Source: a virus. Taken from it: a stretch of 64,000 nt of DNA. The notes beneath the pieces are model-generated. The model was not told where the DNA came from. It ran no database searches and saw only the letters and a list, made by a program, of their open reading frames with translations. Below, piece by piece: positions 14,035 through 21,348 of this stretch; position 1 is the first letter of the stretch; the number at the start of each line of letters is the position of its first letter. A program made the translations under genes and the position numbers. The DNA lies in IMG/VR virus record IMGVR_UViG_3300020193_000004, positions 1 through 64,000 of that record; one strand, written 5' to 3'.

Positions 14035-14909
14035 CAGGAGGTCCTCTGGATGATCTCGGTCGACACGGTTCGGGGGTTGAACTGCACCGCGTCGAGGAGC
14101 GCGGCGTAGGCTTCGCGCCCCCTGTAGCCTACCGCGGCCTCTGCGTAGCTGCGGGGCGTGTACTTCGTGGCGTGCATGTACCACCCGCCGATCGGCATGT
14201 CGCGGAGGGCGCTCGCCACCGGGGTGCAGAGCACCCGGCCCGTGCAGACCGCAAGGATGGCCGCCTCATGGACGCCGCCGTAGTCCATCTGCTCGCAGGG
14301 GGCGACGAGCAGGCTCGCTCGGGTAGCCACGTCCAGCGCGGAGCGCGCGACGACCACCTCGGCGACCTGCTCGGTCGTAATGATGTCGAACTCCAGCCCT
14401 TCCTGGCGCCGCACCCTCTTCAGCTGCGCGATCACCTCGAGCGCGCCACGGCCCAGACTGAGCACGCCGATCGTGGTGTCCGGGGCCGCGTCGAGGGTCA
14501 CCGCTGGGAAGTAGGGCCCGTTGTGTCGCGAGATCAGGCCGATCCCAGCACTGCGGATGGCGCTGTCCATCTCCTTGCTGTAGACGAAGACCCGCTTCGT
14601 CCTGAAGGCCATGGGGGCGAGCTCGCTCCTCGCTGGGGGCTCGGTCTTGCCGACGGCGTCGAAGAGCAGACTCGCACGCGGGAAGGCGTTGGCGGCTTCC
14701 GGGACACCGGAGAGCCCGCGGACCAGGACGTTCTTCGCACCGACCACGGCGAGACGCTGGAGGGCGCTCTTGCGCCCCTGCTGCGGCATCCCCCGCAGGT
14801 CCAGAGACTGGAACCGGTCACGGTACTCAGCGCGGAGGGCTTCCCTCTGGAAGTCGAGGCACAGGTCGAGAACCTCGCCGCCTTCGTACACCAGTTCCAG
14901 CAGCTGCAT
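14034..14909 (-). CDS. unrecognised 291-aa protein, weak glycosyltransferase-like pattern
   Basis: Alpha/beta sequence with alternating strands and helices (LAVVGAKNVLVRGLSGVPEA; TTIGVLSLGRGALEVIAQLK). The segment LLVAPCEQMDYGGVHEAAIL followed by CTGRVLCTPVAS resembles the donor-site half of GT-B glycosyltransferases, where a Glu-x-Gly-like motif and a following helix hold the nucleotide sugar. That match is weak and the N-terminal half is not recognisable, so the function stays open. Confidence 0.5.
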   Translation of the reverse strand: MQLLELVYEGGEVLDLCLDFQREALRAEYRDRFQSLDLRGMPQQGRKSALQRLAVVGAKNVLVRGLSGVPEAANAFPRASLLFDAVGKTEPPARSELAPMAFRTKRVFVYSKEMDSAIRSAGIGLISRHNGPYFPAVTLDAAPDTTIGVLSLGRGALEVIAQLKRVRRQEGLEFDIITTEQVAEVVVARSALDVATRASLLVAPCEQMDYGGVHEAAILAVCTGRVLCTPVASALRDMPIGGWYMHATKYTPRSYAEAAVGYRGREAYAALLDAVQFNPRTVSTEIIQRTS

Positions 14910-15216
14910 CAGGCACCTTCTTGCGCGTCAGCGCGTTCAGTATCTTCGAGAGGAGCTCCGCGACTGCCCCGTCCGCGCGCGTGTCGGGAGCCTGCACCCC
15001 GGATGGGCGGGGGCGCACGCGGATGACGTCGCCGGCGCGAAGCACCCGGGACCCGTCGACTCGCGTCCACCCAACAGATGTTCGCCGCTCCAGCCCGCGC
15101 TGCGCGGCCACCTCGAACACACCGAGATCACGGAGTGCCGTCGCCAGCGAGCGGCCTGCCGGGACCTCTGCCTTACAGAGGCCTCCTCCTCGGAGCGGCG
15201 CGTGGATAGTCGGCAT
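14827..15216 (-). CDS. unrecognised 129-aa protein
   Basis: First gene of the minus-strand block. Start at MPTIHAPLRGGGLCKAEVPA. The middle (RVLRAGDVIRVRPRPSGVQA) resembles the end of a small beta-grasp or S4-like fold, but this is only suggestive. The last 28 residues overlap the next gene in another frame and look less protein-like. Confidence 0.5.
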   Translation of the reverse strand: MPTIHAPLRGGGLCKAEVPAGRSLATALRDLGVFEVAAQRGLERRTSVGWTRVDGSRVLRAGDVIRVRPRPSGVQAPDTRADGAVAELLSKILNALTRKKVPDAAAGTGVRRRRGSRPVPRLPEGSPPR

Positions 15217-15233
15217 GCCGGGAGTCGTACCCG

Positions 15234-15285
15234 GATGTGAGCACACGTGCAAGCATTTGTACTTACATTCGAAATCGGCTATAGG
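15234..15285. promoter_or_regulatory. divergent promoter/operator region
   Basis: Between divergent genes. GATGTGAGCACA and TTGTACTTACAT form an imperfect inverted pair of the recurrent TGTACTCACAT motif. On the plus strand TTGTAC, a 17-base spacer and TATAGG make a plausible sigma70-type promoter for the downstream gene. A shared regulator for both strands is inferred. Confidence 0.5.
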
Positions 15286-15316
15286 AGCCGTGGAACTGAA
15301 CCCAGGAGCCAGAACC

Positions 15317-15634
15317 ATGCCCGCGATCGGTATTCTCAGTCAGAAGACCTTCTTCCCCAGGACCGGCGACGTCCTGAACGACTCAGAGGACGGCGTGTCC
15401 TGGGAGTGCGTGCGCGCCGGCGTCTACACCGACACGAAGACCGGGAAGGCGATCCGGTTCGTCCTGCTGGTCGGCAGGGCGGCCGCGTTCGGCGACACCC
15501 CGATCCCGAAGACCCTTGAGGACAGCGAGATGCCCCTTCCGTTCCTCAAGAGCATTGATAACATCTTGCGCGAGCGCGGAGGCAAGCACGTCCGCTACCG
15601 CAGGAACGAGAAGGGGAACTACGAGGAGGACTAA
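15317..15634 (+). CDS. unrecognised 105-aa protein
   Basis: Start at MPAIGILSQKTFFPRTGDVL with AGGAG ten bases upstream. Compact alpha/beta sequence (CVRAGVYTDTKTGKAIRFVL) with a basic C-terminus. Monocistronic-looking, between a promoter and a 12-bp inverted repeat. Function unknown. Confidence 0.65.
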   Translation: MPAIGILSQKTFFPRTGDVLNDSEDGVSWECVRAGVYTDTKTGKAIRFVLLVGRAAAFGDTPIPKTLEDSEMPLPFLKSIDNILRERGGKHVRYRRNEKGNYEED

Positions 15635-15659
15635 CAGTCCGGGTAGCTCCTCGGCATAG

Positions 15660-15695
15660 GGTAGTTGCAGGCACAGCATCGGTCCTGCAACTACC
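15660..15695 (+). terminator. 12-bp inverted repeat, probable terminator
   Basis: GGTAGTTGCAGG and CCTGCAACTACC pair perfectly around a 12-base loop, 25 bases after a stop codon. No long T run follows, so an attenuator or operator is an alternative. Confidence 0.5.
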
Positions 15696-15766
15696 AAGAG
15701 TTCTCCATGCCACCCCAGCCCACGCCGTAGGCACGACGTTCCCACCAACCGGCGGGGGGCGTCACC

Positions 15767-15801
15767 TTAGCGGCCAAATCGGCGCTTGCTCGTGACATAA
15801 G
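15767..15801 (+). promoter_or_regulatory. bipartite TTAGC...CATAAG element
   Basis: CCTTAGC, 24 intervening bases, then CATAAG, followed by GGAGGTCAACAC and an ATG. Copies of the same arrangement precede several other short genes in this region. Likely a phage-specific promoter or leader element; role inferred from recurrence. Confidence 0.45.
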
Positions 15802-15819
15802 TAGCCTGGAGGTCAACAC

Positions 15820-15960
15820 ATGCGCACGTTCGTAGAGTTCCTGCTGTCCAGCGTTATCACGGCACTCCTTTTATTCTGGTTATTCACCGATGTGAACGAC
15901 GTCGATCGCGCCATCATCCAGGCCAAGGCGGACGTCGCGGCCTACTTCTTCGGACCCTGA
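15820..15960 (+). CDS. small membrane protein (46 aa)
   Basis: Too short for routine calling, but it has GGAGGTCAAC before the ATG and a bipartite CATAAG element upstream. Residues 4-22 (FVEFLLSSVITALLLFWLF) form one membrane helix with a short amphipathic tail containing acidic residues. Overlap-spaced one base from the next gene. Function unknown. Confidence 0.6.
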   Translation: MRTFVEFLLSSVITALLLFWLFTDVNDVDRAIIQAKADVAAYFFGP

Positions 15961-15961
15961 C

Positions 15962-16315
15962 GTGTCCGGGTACGTGAACGGCAAGGCGGAGATGGTCGCC
16001 CTGCTGGAGGTGTTCCGCAGCTTGGTCCGCGCCGGGACCGTCCGCCCGAGCGCGGACGGTCCCGACGTCATCGCCCTCGGGCTGGACAACTCGGCCAGCC
16101 ACTTCATCGAGCTCCGGCGGACGAAGAGCGGGAGCCTCTGGGTGACGATGCTGGAGGCAGACAGCCGCATCGTCGAGGAGTGGGCGGGTCGCGAGCTCGA
16201 CCTGAAGCTCGTGGACGAGCTCTGGGCAGAGTGCCGGAGCCGCCTCTACACGAGCCGGTTCGAGGACGGCCTGGCAGGGCTGACGGACTGGCTCCGCCGG
16301 CACCAGGCGTCGTAG
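15962..16315 (+). CDS. unrecognised 117-aa protein
   Basis: GTG start one base after the previous stop. Helix-rich N-terminus (MVALLEVFRSLVRAGTV) then a beta stretch (HFIELRRTKSGSLWVTML). Followed directly by a hairpin and another bipartite element. Function unknown. Confidence 0.65.
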   Translation: MSGYVNGKAEMVALLEVFRSLVRAGTVRPSADGPDVIALGLDNSASHFIELRRTKSGSLWVTMLEADSRIVEEWAGRELDLKLVDELWAECRSRLYTSRFEDGLAGLTDWLRRHQAS

Positions 16316-16339
16316 GCAGCCTCCCTCACCGGGGCTGTC
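16315..16339 (+). terminator. hairpin with conserved TCCCTCACC loop
   Basis: GGCAGCC pairs with GGCTGTC (one G-U) around TCCCTCACCGG, followed by CCCTTAGCC. The same loop sequence occurs in hairpins near 17.55 and 36.42 kb. Probably terminates the upstream gene. Confidence 0.55.
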
Positions 16340-16342
16340 CCC

Positions 16343-16375
16343 TTAGCCCGCAACTGTGCGCAAAAGCGGCATAAG
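16343..16375 (+). promoter_or_regulatory. bipartite TTAGC...CATAAG element
   Basis: TTAGC, 22 bases, CATAAG. It directly follows the TCCCTCACC-loop hairpin and precedes the next gene. Confidence 0.45.
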
Positions 16376-16421
16376 GCCTCCGAGGCCCATCTCAACCATC
16401 GCCTCGAAGGATGTCCCAACC

Positions 16422-17030
16422 ATGTCCGATGCTCACACCACCCAGGTCAGTATCACCGCCCCTGCCGCCGAACACCTCGAGCCGCTGCTCACCGAGCTGT
16501 TCGCGGAGACCGACGGCGCCGTCTTCTTCGACGACGCCAACGCCCTGTTCACGAGGCTCTCCGCACTGCGCCACGACCGCGAAGTCGTGCTGCTGATCGT
16601 GGTCTACGGGGAGAGTCCCGTGTCCCAGTACCGGAATACCATGAAGAGCGAGCGCAACGGCGTCTACACCGCCTCGGAGCAGGTCAGCCGCCCGACCTGC
16701 CAGGAGTACCTCGCGAGCATCGGTTGCTCGGAGAAGCTCCCGCGCATCCAGAAGCTCAGCACCCAGACCAGCGTCGAGGAGGATGAGGAGGACGAGGACA
16801 ACATCCGGGTGACCCGGACCGGCAAGACCACGAGGTCCTCCTGGGCGTGGGACGGTCCGGTCGTCAACGGCGTCCAGCACCGCGTCGTCGTCAAGGCCGT
16901 CGACGGGGGCGTGACCTTCACGCTCACGCTGAACGCGCAGGAGGCGACGAAGACGCTCCTCGAGACGGCCCGGAAGTGGGCCGCGGAGCGCGGACGCGTG
17001 GCCCTCCGCGGGAGCCTCTCCCGGACGTAG
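16422..17030 (+). CDS. unrecognised 202-aa protein
   Basis: Start at MSDAHTTQVSITAPAAEHLE. An N-terminal alpha/beta part (DREVVLLIVVYGESPVSQYR) is followed by an acidic linker (EEDEEDEDN) and a C-terminal part with alternating strands (HRVVVKAVDGGVTFTLTLN). No family recognised. Single gene between two bipartite elements. Confidence 0.65.
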   Translation: MSDAHTTQVSITAPAAEHLEPLLTELFAETDGAVFFDDANALFTRLSALRHDREVVLLIVVYGESPVSQYRNTMKSERNGVYTASEQVSRPTCQEYLASIGCSEKLPRIQKLSTQTSVEEDEEDEDNIRVTRTGKTTRSSWAWDGPVVNGVQHRVVVKAVDGGVTFTLTLNAQEATKTLLETARKWAAERGRVALRGSLSRT

Positions 17031-17036
17031 GCAACG

Positions 17037-17065
17037 GGGGAGCGCTCCGCGGCAAAGCGCTCCCC
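17037..17065 (+). terminator. 10-bp inverted repeat after the 202-aa gene
   Basis: GGGGAGCGCT and AGCGCTCCCC pair perfectly around a nine-base loop just after a stop codon. Likely a terminator although no T run follows. Confidence 0.55.
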
Positions 17066-17106
17066 GCAGTCCTGGGAGAGCGCAATCGAGAGCGAGGGCG
17101 CGCCCT

Positions 17107-17139
17107 TTAGCCGAAAACCGCTGGTTTTCCGAGCATAAG
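17107..17139 (+). promoter_or_regulatory. bipartite TTAGC...CATAAG element
   Basis: TTAGC, 22 bases, CATAAG. In this copy the spacer itself holds a 7-bp inverted repeat (GAAAACC gct GGTTTTC). Confidence 0.45.
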
Positions 17140-17184
17140 AAACTTGCGCAGGACCTACACTTCCCCTGCGCCGAGGTAAATCTC

Positions 17185-17526
17185 ATGCTCCAGCTTTCCA
17201 TCACCGCCACGACCGCGACCATTGATGATGCAACCATCCAAAAGATGGTTGCCTCCCAGAAGGAGATCGAGCTGAAGAAGCTCGAACTCGTCGAGAAGGT
17301 CATAACGGGCCTGACCGCCATGGTGCAGGCGGTTCAAGAAGCCCGCAAAGAAGAGGCACGCACCTCGCAGGTGCAGGCCGAGGAGGCTAGATTCGGCGCG
17401 GAGACCCAGCTCCTGCAGGCGCGCGTCAGGCTGCTCGAGGTCGAGGCGCGCATAGAGGAGGCGCGCGCGGAGACCGCGAAGCGCATGGTGTGGGCCAGTG
17501 TAGGCCCGGCGGTCCAGGCGGTCTGA
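17185..17526 (+). CDS. coiled-coil protein (113 aa)
   Basis: ATG preceded by GAGGTAA. Almost entirely helical with heptad-like pattern (KEIELKKLELVEKVITGLTA; LQARVRLLEVEARIEEARAE), so an elongated coiled coil is likely. No family recognised. Single gene flanked by bipartite elements. Confidence 0.65.
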   Translation: MLQLSITATTATIDDATIQKMVASQKEIELKKLELVEKVITGLTAMVQAVQEARKEEARTSQVQAEEARFGAETQLLQARVRLLEVEARIEEARAETAKRMVWASVGPAVQAV

Positions 17527-17536
17527 TGCCAGCGCG

Positions 17537-17565
17537 GCGGGGGCTCCCTCACCAGGGGCCCCCGC
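17537..17565 (+). terminator. GC-rich hairpin with TCCCTCACC loop
   Basis: GCGGGGGC pairs with GCCCCCGC around a loop containing TCCCTCACCAG, followed by CCCCTTTAGCC. A good rho-independent-style terminator with a short T run. Confidence 0.7.
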
Positions 17566-17570
17566 CCCCT

Positions 17571-17604
17571 TTAGCCGCAAAAACACCCCTTTCTTGGGCA
17601 TAAG
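17571..17604 (+). promoter_or_regulatory. bipartite TTAGC...CATAAG element
   Basis: TTAGC directly after the hairpin's short T run, 23 bases, then CATAAGGAGG. The downstream gene starts about 45 bases later. Confidence 0.45.
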
Positions 17605-17649
17605 GAGGGTAGCAGGAGACCTACTCCCCCTGCCTACAAGGAGAGTCCC

Positions 17650-17907
17650 ATGAGCATCACTGGTTCTTCCTACTTGCGAGTCCGCATCACCGACCTCGTC
17701 ACGGGCGACAGCAACGTTGTGGATGCGGTTGTCCTCGACGCCGGGGGATGGTTCGACCTTCCCAGTGGTCGCGGGTTCATCGGTGCGATCGCGTGCCGGG
17801 GCTTGTTGGACAAGGGCTACGCGATCGCCCACGAGGGCGACGCCAGCAAGCCCGACGGAACAGGCCGAGCGCGGCAGGCCTTCGTGCGACTCCAAGCGCA
17901 CGAGTGA
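17650..17907 (+). CDS. unrecognised 85-aa protein
   Basis: ATG with AAGGAGAG upstream. Beta-rich start (SSYLRVRITDLVTGDSNVVD) and a glycine-rich middle. Last gene before the large non-coding stretch. Function unknown. Confidence 0.6.
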   Translation: MSITGSSYLRVRITDLVTGDSNVVDAVVLDAGGWFDLPSGRGFIGAIACRGLLDKGYAIAHEGDASKPDGTGRARQAFVRLQAHE

Positions 17908-17939
17908 GCGGGGGTTCCGACTGGGTGCAGATGCGCCCT

Positions 17940-18170
17940 TTTAAGGCCATTCTTGAGATGGCCTAAAATATGGCCCGGGTATTACCACCACTGAGATGGC
18001 CGTTCTTGGAGCAAACCGAAACGCACCCTGGACCATTACCACCAGCCAGAAGTGCCACTCAGAGTGTCCATCTTGGCAGCGACTGAAATGGGGTCCGGAC
18101 CATTACCACCACTGAGATGGCCGTTCTTGACATCGACCTAAATGGGGTCCGGGGGATTACCACCCCTGTG
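17940..18170. repeat. four imperfect direct repeats around ATTACCACC
   Basis: ATTACCACC occurs at 17981, 18035, 18102 and 18156 (spacing 54, 67, 54). Copies share flanks: a TGGCCGTTCTTG-type block and an AAATGGGGTCCGG-type block. The array is gene-free and lies ahead of an XRE regulator. Iteron-like origin, operator array or leader repeats are possible; which one cannot be told from sequence. Confidence 0.7.
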
Positions 18171-18885
18171 TCCCCTCTTTCAGCCCAGTGCGTACTACCT
18201 CTGGCCCTAAGCACCTACACGCTAACGCCTACGAAAGGGCCTTGTGCGTGCTTGTGTGAGAATCTGGGCATGTGCGTCATAAGCACGATGTGAAGGCTGA
18301 GGGTTCGATTCCCTTCGCGCTGCGCTTCGGTGCAGTGCCCCGTGGGGCGCTTTCACTTAGTTCGCAAGATCGTGCATATATATATGGGCATAGGTTTTGC
18401 GAGAACTTGGCCTTGCCGTGGCGTGACGACGCAATCCGTTCGCGTAGAGGAAGCGCCCCTAACGGGCGTTCTCGCAGTAACCACGAGAATGGCGCGCAAA
18501 CACGCATTCTCAAGAACCCTCGTAGGACACATCTTCTTAGCATTGACCAAAATGATGCCGGACGATGGCTCACACAGAGGGAAAGAGCGCGATTTCATCA
18601 GCAGAACGCACTTTCTACGTGCTCCAGAGACCTAAGAAGGACCGTTTGAGCACTATTCCTGCGCTCAAGAAGGGCTATTTGCCTCCTATTCGTGCAAAAA
18701 CATGCCCACGAGGCACATTCTCGCACTCCGAGCCACTCGTAGATTTGCCCATTCTTGCCCCACACGCTCCACGTCCGCCCTGCTTGCTCGTTGTACCCGC
18801 CGAGGGTGTACGTATGGTGCGGGACCGCATGGTATTTGGGCGAAATGCGCTCACTCAAGTCATCATAAGGAGCTTGAGGTGAAGC
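18171..18885. other. gene-poor regulatory-looking stretch
   Basis: About 700 bases with no convincing plus-strand gene and locally lower GC (TATATATATG near 18.38 kb). TGCGAGAAC or its near match TGCGAGAAT occurs three times, one plus and two minus, and could be operator sites. CATAAG occurs at 18278 and 18864, the latter directly before the XRE gene's ribosome site. A GGTTCGATTCC string looks like a tRNA T-arm but no complete cloverleaf forms. A gene-like minus-strand frame in the right part is discussed in the findings. Confidence 0.5.
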
Positions 18886-19140
18886 ATGTCCATTCAACGT
18901 GACGAGTTCATGACACATAAAGTAGGAGACGACCCTACGCTGACGCTGGCGCGCAACATCGTGCGCCTGCGCAAGGAGCGCGGGTGGAGGCAGGGCGATC
19001 TGGCCCGTGAGGCGAACATCTCCCAGGCCACGCTGTCCCGCATTGAGGGTGGGGTGAAAGATGCGCACGTGAGCACGCTGGTGCGACTCGCCAGAGCGCT
19101 CGATGTATCATGCGATGTTCTACTGACATCGCCAACGTGA
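18886..19140 (+). CDS. XRE-family HTH transcription regulator
   Basis: 84 residues; ATG preceded by CATAAGGAGCTTGAGGTGAA. Residues about 20-80 match the Cro/C1-type helix-turn-helix: NIVRLRKERGWRQGDLAREA (helices 1-2), ISQATLSRIEGG (recognition helix), then VSTLVRLARALDVSCDVLL (helices 4-5). DNA-binding dimer expected. Placed just after the repeat-rich region, it is the natural candidate to bind the TGCGAGAA or ATTACCACC sites and control the early region. Confidence 0.85.
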   Translation: MSIQRDEFMTHKVGDDPTLTLARNIVRLRKERGWRQGDLAREANISQATLSRIEGGVKDAHVSTLVRLARALDVSCDVLLTSPT

Positions 19141-19201
19141 GGACGTTGCGCGTTTCGCAAAAGCGCGCTCGTTTAGGTCATAAGTAGAGTAGAGGTGAAG
19201 A

Positions 19202-19624
19202 ATGAAGTTCTACATGCAAGCCCTGACGGACCAATATGAACTCGATGACGGAGAGCGCGAAGCTGTGGCGGCCGCTGTGGCGGCGGCCCCCGTGAGGAGG
19301 GCGGGGTGGTGGCGAGCACCCGCAGATACGGCGCTCGCGAACATCCTCGCGGACCGCGAAGCCCGGCTGGAGGCGGACCGCGAAGCCCGCCGCGCGGCCC
19401 TGGAGGAGGCCCGGGAGGCGCGCAAGCGCGCCCCCATCTGGGGAATAAAAGAGGTGTTCGGCACCCACTCCTGGAGTGGGTGCCGGTTTGAGGCATCGGC
19501 GCAGGAGGGCCTTGGCACCCTCACGTATGAGGAGGCCGAGGCCGCAGTGCGAGAATACAACCTCTCGCACTCTCGAGAGATCAGGTGGAACAACCAGTGT
19601 CTACAGGAGTACATGAGCTGGTAA
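19202..19624 (+). CDS. unrecognised 140-aa protein
   Basis: ATG with GAGGTGAAG upstream and a CATAAG box before that. An Ala/Arg/Glu-rich helix (REARLEADREARRAALEEAR) encoded by imperfect GACCGCGAAGCCCG repeats separates an N-terminal helical part from a C-terminal domain (LGTLTYEEAEAAVREYN). A perfect hairpin lies inside the coding sequence. Function unknown. Confidence 0.65.
   Translation: MKFYMQALTDQYELDDGEREAVAAAVAAAPVRRAGWWRAPADTALANILADREARLEADREARRAALEEAREARKRAPIWGIKEVFGTHSWSGCRFEASAQEGLGTLTYEEAEAAVREYNLSHSREIRWNNQCLQEYMSW
19460..19484 (+). other. perfect hairpin inside a coding region
   Basis: GGCACCCACTC pairs perfectly with GAGTGGGTGCC around a three-base loop within the previous gene. 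Unusual inside coding sequence; could attenuate translation or mark a short insertion. Confidence 0.6.
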
Positions 19625-19785
19625 CAGTTCATGTACTGCGGAGCTGCTGGAGCGCGAGAGAACAAGCCTGAAAGGGCCTCTGTTCTTAAGACATAAGCGC
19701 ATTGAAGGTCGCAGATCGATAGCTGTAGTCGAGCTCTGAGCCGAAACACAGAAGCCGCGTACTACAACAACACCAGAGGCGCGTG

Positions 19786-20184
19786 ATGAATCTCAATGAG
19801 AAGACCTACGTGGACCGCGTGTTCTATGTCTACGGCGGCCCGCGCGACCTGATGGCCACGCTGTTCCGCCAGGGAGACGGCCCTTGGGAATGCGAGTACC
19901 GCTTCCGGTACTACGTCGACACCCGCATGGACAACACCAGCAAGGACGAGAAGCGGTTCTTCAACGTGGTAGCGCAGGATAGCAGCATCGAGTCGCGTGA
20001 TAAGCTGCGTGCCGTGTTCAGCGAGCTAACTACCGACCTCGTCAAAGTGGGCTTCGGAGACCAGATGGACGAAGTGGTGATCGCGGGCGGGATCGACCGG
20101 TTCACGGAGGAGATGTCCAAGAGGCCTTGGTGCAACATGGTCAGGGTCGCTGCGCCCAGCGAAGACGGGTATGACGAGCACTGA
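19786..20184 (+). CDS. unrecognised 132-aa protein
   Basis: ATG chosen over the GTG immediately before it; AGAGG lies upstream. Mixed alpha/beta sequence (DRVFYVYGGPRDLMATLFRQ) with no recognised motif. The 160-base gap before it holds CTTAAG next to CATAAG and otherwise nothing recognised. Confidence 0.65.
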   Translation: MNLNEKTYVDRVFYVYGGPRDLMATLFRQGDGPWECEYRFRYYVDTRMDNTSKDEKRFFNVVAQDSSIESRDKLRAVFSELTTDLVKVGFGDQMDEVVIAGGIDRFTEEMSKRPWCNMVRVAAPSEDGYDEH

Positions 20185-20452
20185 CATGAACCTGCATCTC
20201 GAGGAAGCAATAACTGAAGAACCCATTATGAACTTCGCAATCGCGCTGAAGAAGCTCTACGACTATCTGGTCAACCCCGAGTCGGACCTCGGTACCGTCA
20301 CGCGGGAGCGCTTGCTCATGCGCCTGGAGTCGGACGTGCACTACTACATCGAGGGCGAGAGTGAGCCTACGACGATGCACATCCTGAAGGAGATCCTCGA
20401 CAGCAGGGAGCCACGGGACACTCTCATTGAGTACGGATTCCTCGATGACTGA
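20171..20452 (+). CDS. unrecognised 93-aa protein
   Basis: Overlaps the preceding gene's end. Later in-frame ATGs (15 and 57 bases downstream) are possible starts; none has a strong ribosome site. Helical, acidic (LKKLYDYLVNPESDLGTVTR). Function unknown. Confidence 0.55.
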   Translation: MTSTDMNLHLEEAITEEPIMNFAIALKKLYDYLVNPESDLGTVTRERLLMRLESDVHYYIEGESEPTTMHILKEILDSREPRDTLIEYGFLDD

Positions 20453-20771
20453 CGAACCCGAGTTCAACCGCTTCGTACGGGTGATGGCCAAGTTCTCGAT
20501 CGCGGGCATGGTCGCCCACCTGTCCGGGGCGGTGACGCAGGCCATGAGCGACGAGCTCCTCTCGCGCCTGCTGCACGAGGAGAGGCTGCAAAAGGTGGTG
20601 GTTACGCCCAAAGGTTCGAGGGCGCTGCTCCGCCTGGCGGGGAAGGACGCATTCACTGCGGCGTGGAACATCGAGATCAAGAAGGCAGCAGAGGTGCTGC
20701 CTCCCGAGCACCGCGAAGGTGCCGTCGCCCACTTCACCGCGGCCGCCGCCTGGCGCCGCATCATGTACTGA
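20445..20771 (+). CDS. unrecognised 108-aa protein
   Basis: ATG overlaps the previous TGA region by eight bases. Helical protein (FSIAGMVAHLSGAVTQAMSD; HEERLQKVVVTPKGSRALLR). Function unknown. Confidence 0.6.
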   Translation: MTDEPEFNRFVRVMAKFSIAGMVAHLSGAVTQAMSDELLSRLLHEERLQKVVVTPKGSRALLRLAGKDAFTAAWNIEIKKAAEVLPPEHREGAVAHFTAAAAWRRIMY

Positions 20772-20782
20772 AGAGGTTCCAC

Positions 20783-20863
20783 ATGAACAAGAAGAGCGGG
20801 CCTGCCCGGGGTGGCGATGAACGAGATTGTCGATGTTTCGGGGCAGGGTGCCCTCCTTCTTGA
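20783..20863 (+). CDS. possible 26-aa peptide
   Basis: ATG with AGAGG seven bases upstream, encoding MNKKSGPARGGDERDCRCFG and six more residues. It could be a leader peptide or chance. A longer plus-strand frame beginning inside it runs on into antisense of the next regulator gene. Confidence 0.25.
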   Translation: MNKKSGPARGGDERDCRCFGAGCPPS

Positions 20864-20935
20864 CTGGGTGCCCGCGGAGAATGGGAGTTTCTCCGGCGCC
20901 GTGGGTACCGACGGAGGGCTCGTGGAAGGTGCGGA

Positions 20936-21319
20936 CTACGAGGGCTCGTTGATGGTCCAGAGTTCGTCTTCGCTGAGCTGGGAGTTCCGGATGAGCTCGT
21001 TGTCGAGGAGCTTCCGTCGAAGTTTGGGCGTGACCCGGCGATGGCGGTTCAGGACCTGGGACCAGTACGCAGGGCTGATGTCCAGCTCGCCGGCGAAGCT
21101 CCGGTGGCTCCTGTGGAATCGGTCGAGCAGGTCACAGATCACTTCGGGCCGAAGGAGGAACTCGCGTTGAGGCATGATAACTCCTGATTCCTTGATGTTG
21201 CGATGTGCAACACCTCCAGCATAGCGGGCCCCTGCGGATCTGTCGAGCGGTACGTAAGCATCGATCGCGACTTCGAGCTCTGCTACATGGGAGCCACCGA
21301 GTTCGAGTGAGATGCGCAC
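20936..21319 (-). CDS. HTH (XRE-like) regulator on the opposite strand
   Basis: The C-terminal 79 residues, from MPQREFLLRPEVICDLLDRF, look like a small XRE-type HTH: DLLDRFHRSHRSFAGELDIS, then PAYWSQVLNRHRRVTPKLRR. Two good starts exist: this GTG with GGAGG upstream (127 aa, adding a beta-rich RISLELGGSHVAELEV segment) and an internal ATG at 21175-21173 with AGGAG five bases before it (79 aa). It faces against the surrounding plus-strand genes, as expected for a repressor or switch protein. Confidence 0.6.
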   Translation of the reverse strand: MRISLELGGSHVAELEVAIDAYVPLDRSAGARYAGGVAHRNIKESGVIMPQREFLLRPEVICDLLDRFHRSHRSFAGELDISPAYWSQVLNRHRRVTPKLRRKLLDNELIRNSQLSEDELWTINEPS

Positions 21320-21348
21320 GCGTCCTACCTCCAGGTAAGGCGCGTTGC

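Noticed and set aside
17940-18170. possible CRISPR array
   Set aside because: Only four degenerate units with unequal 54/67-base spacing, similar flanks rather than unique spacers, and no cas genes.
18241-18335. tRNA-like signal (GGTTCGATTCC T-arm and a TGTGC-GTCATAA-GCACG arm with CAT in anticodon position)
   Set aside because: No acceptor stem can be formed around it, the D-arm is absent and the variable region is too long. The CATAAG belongs to the recurrent intergenic motif.
18272-18649. plus-strand frame of 125 codons in the gene-poor region
   Set aside because: Codon use unlike neighbouring genes, no ribosome site, and sequence without fold-like pattern.
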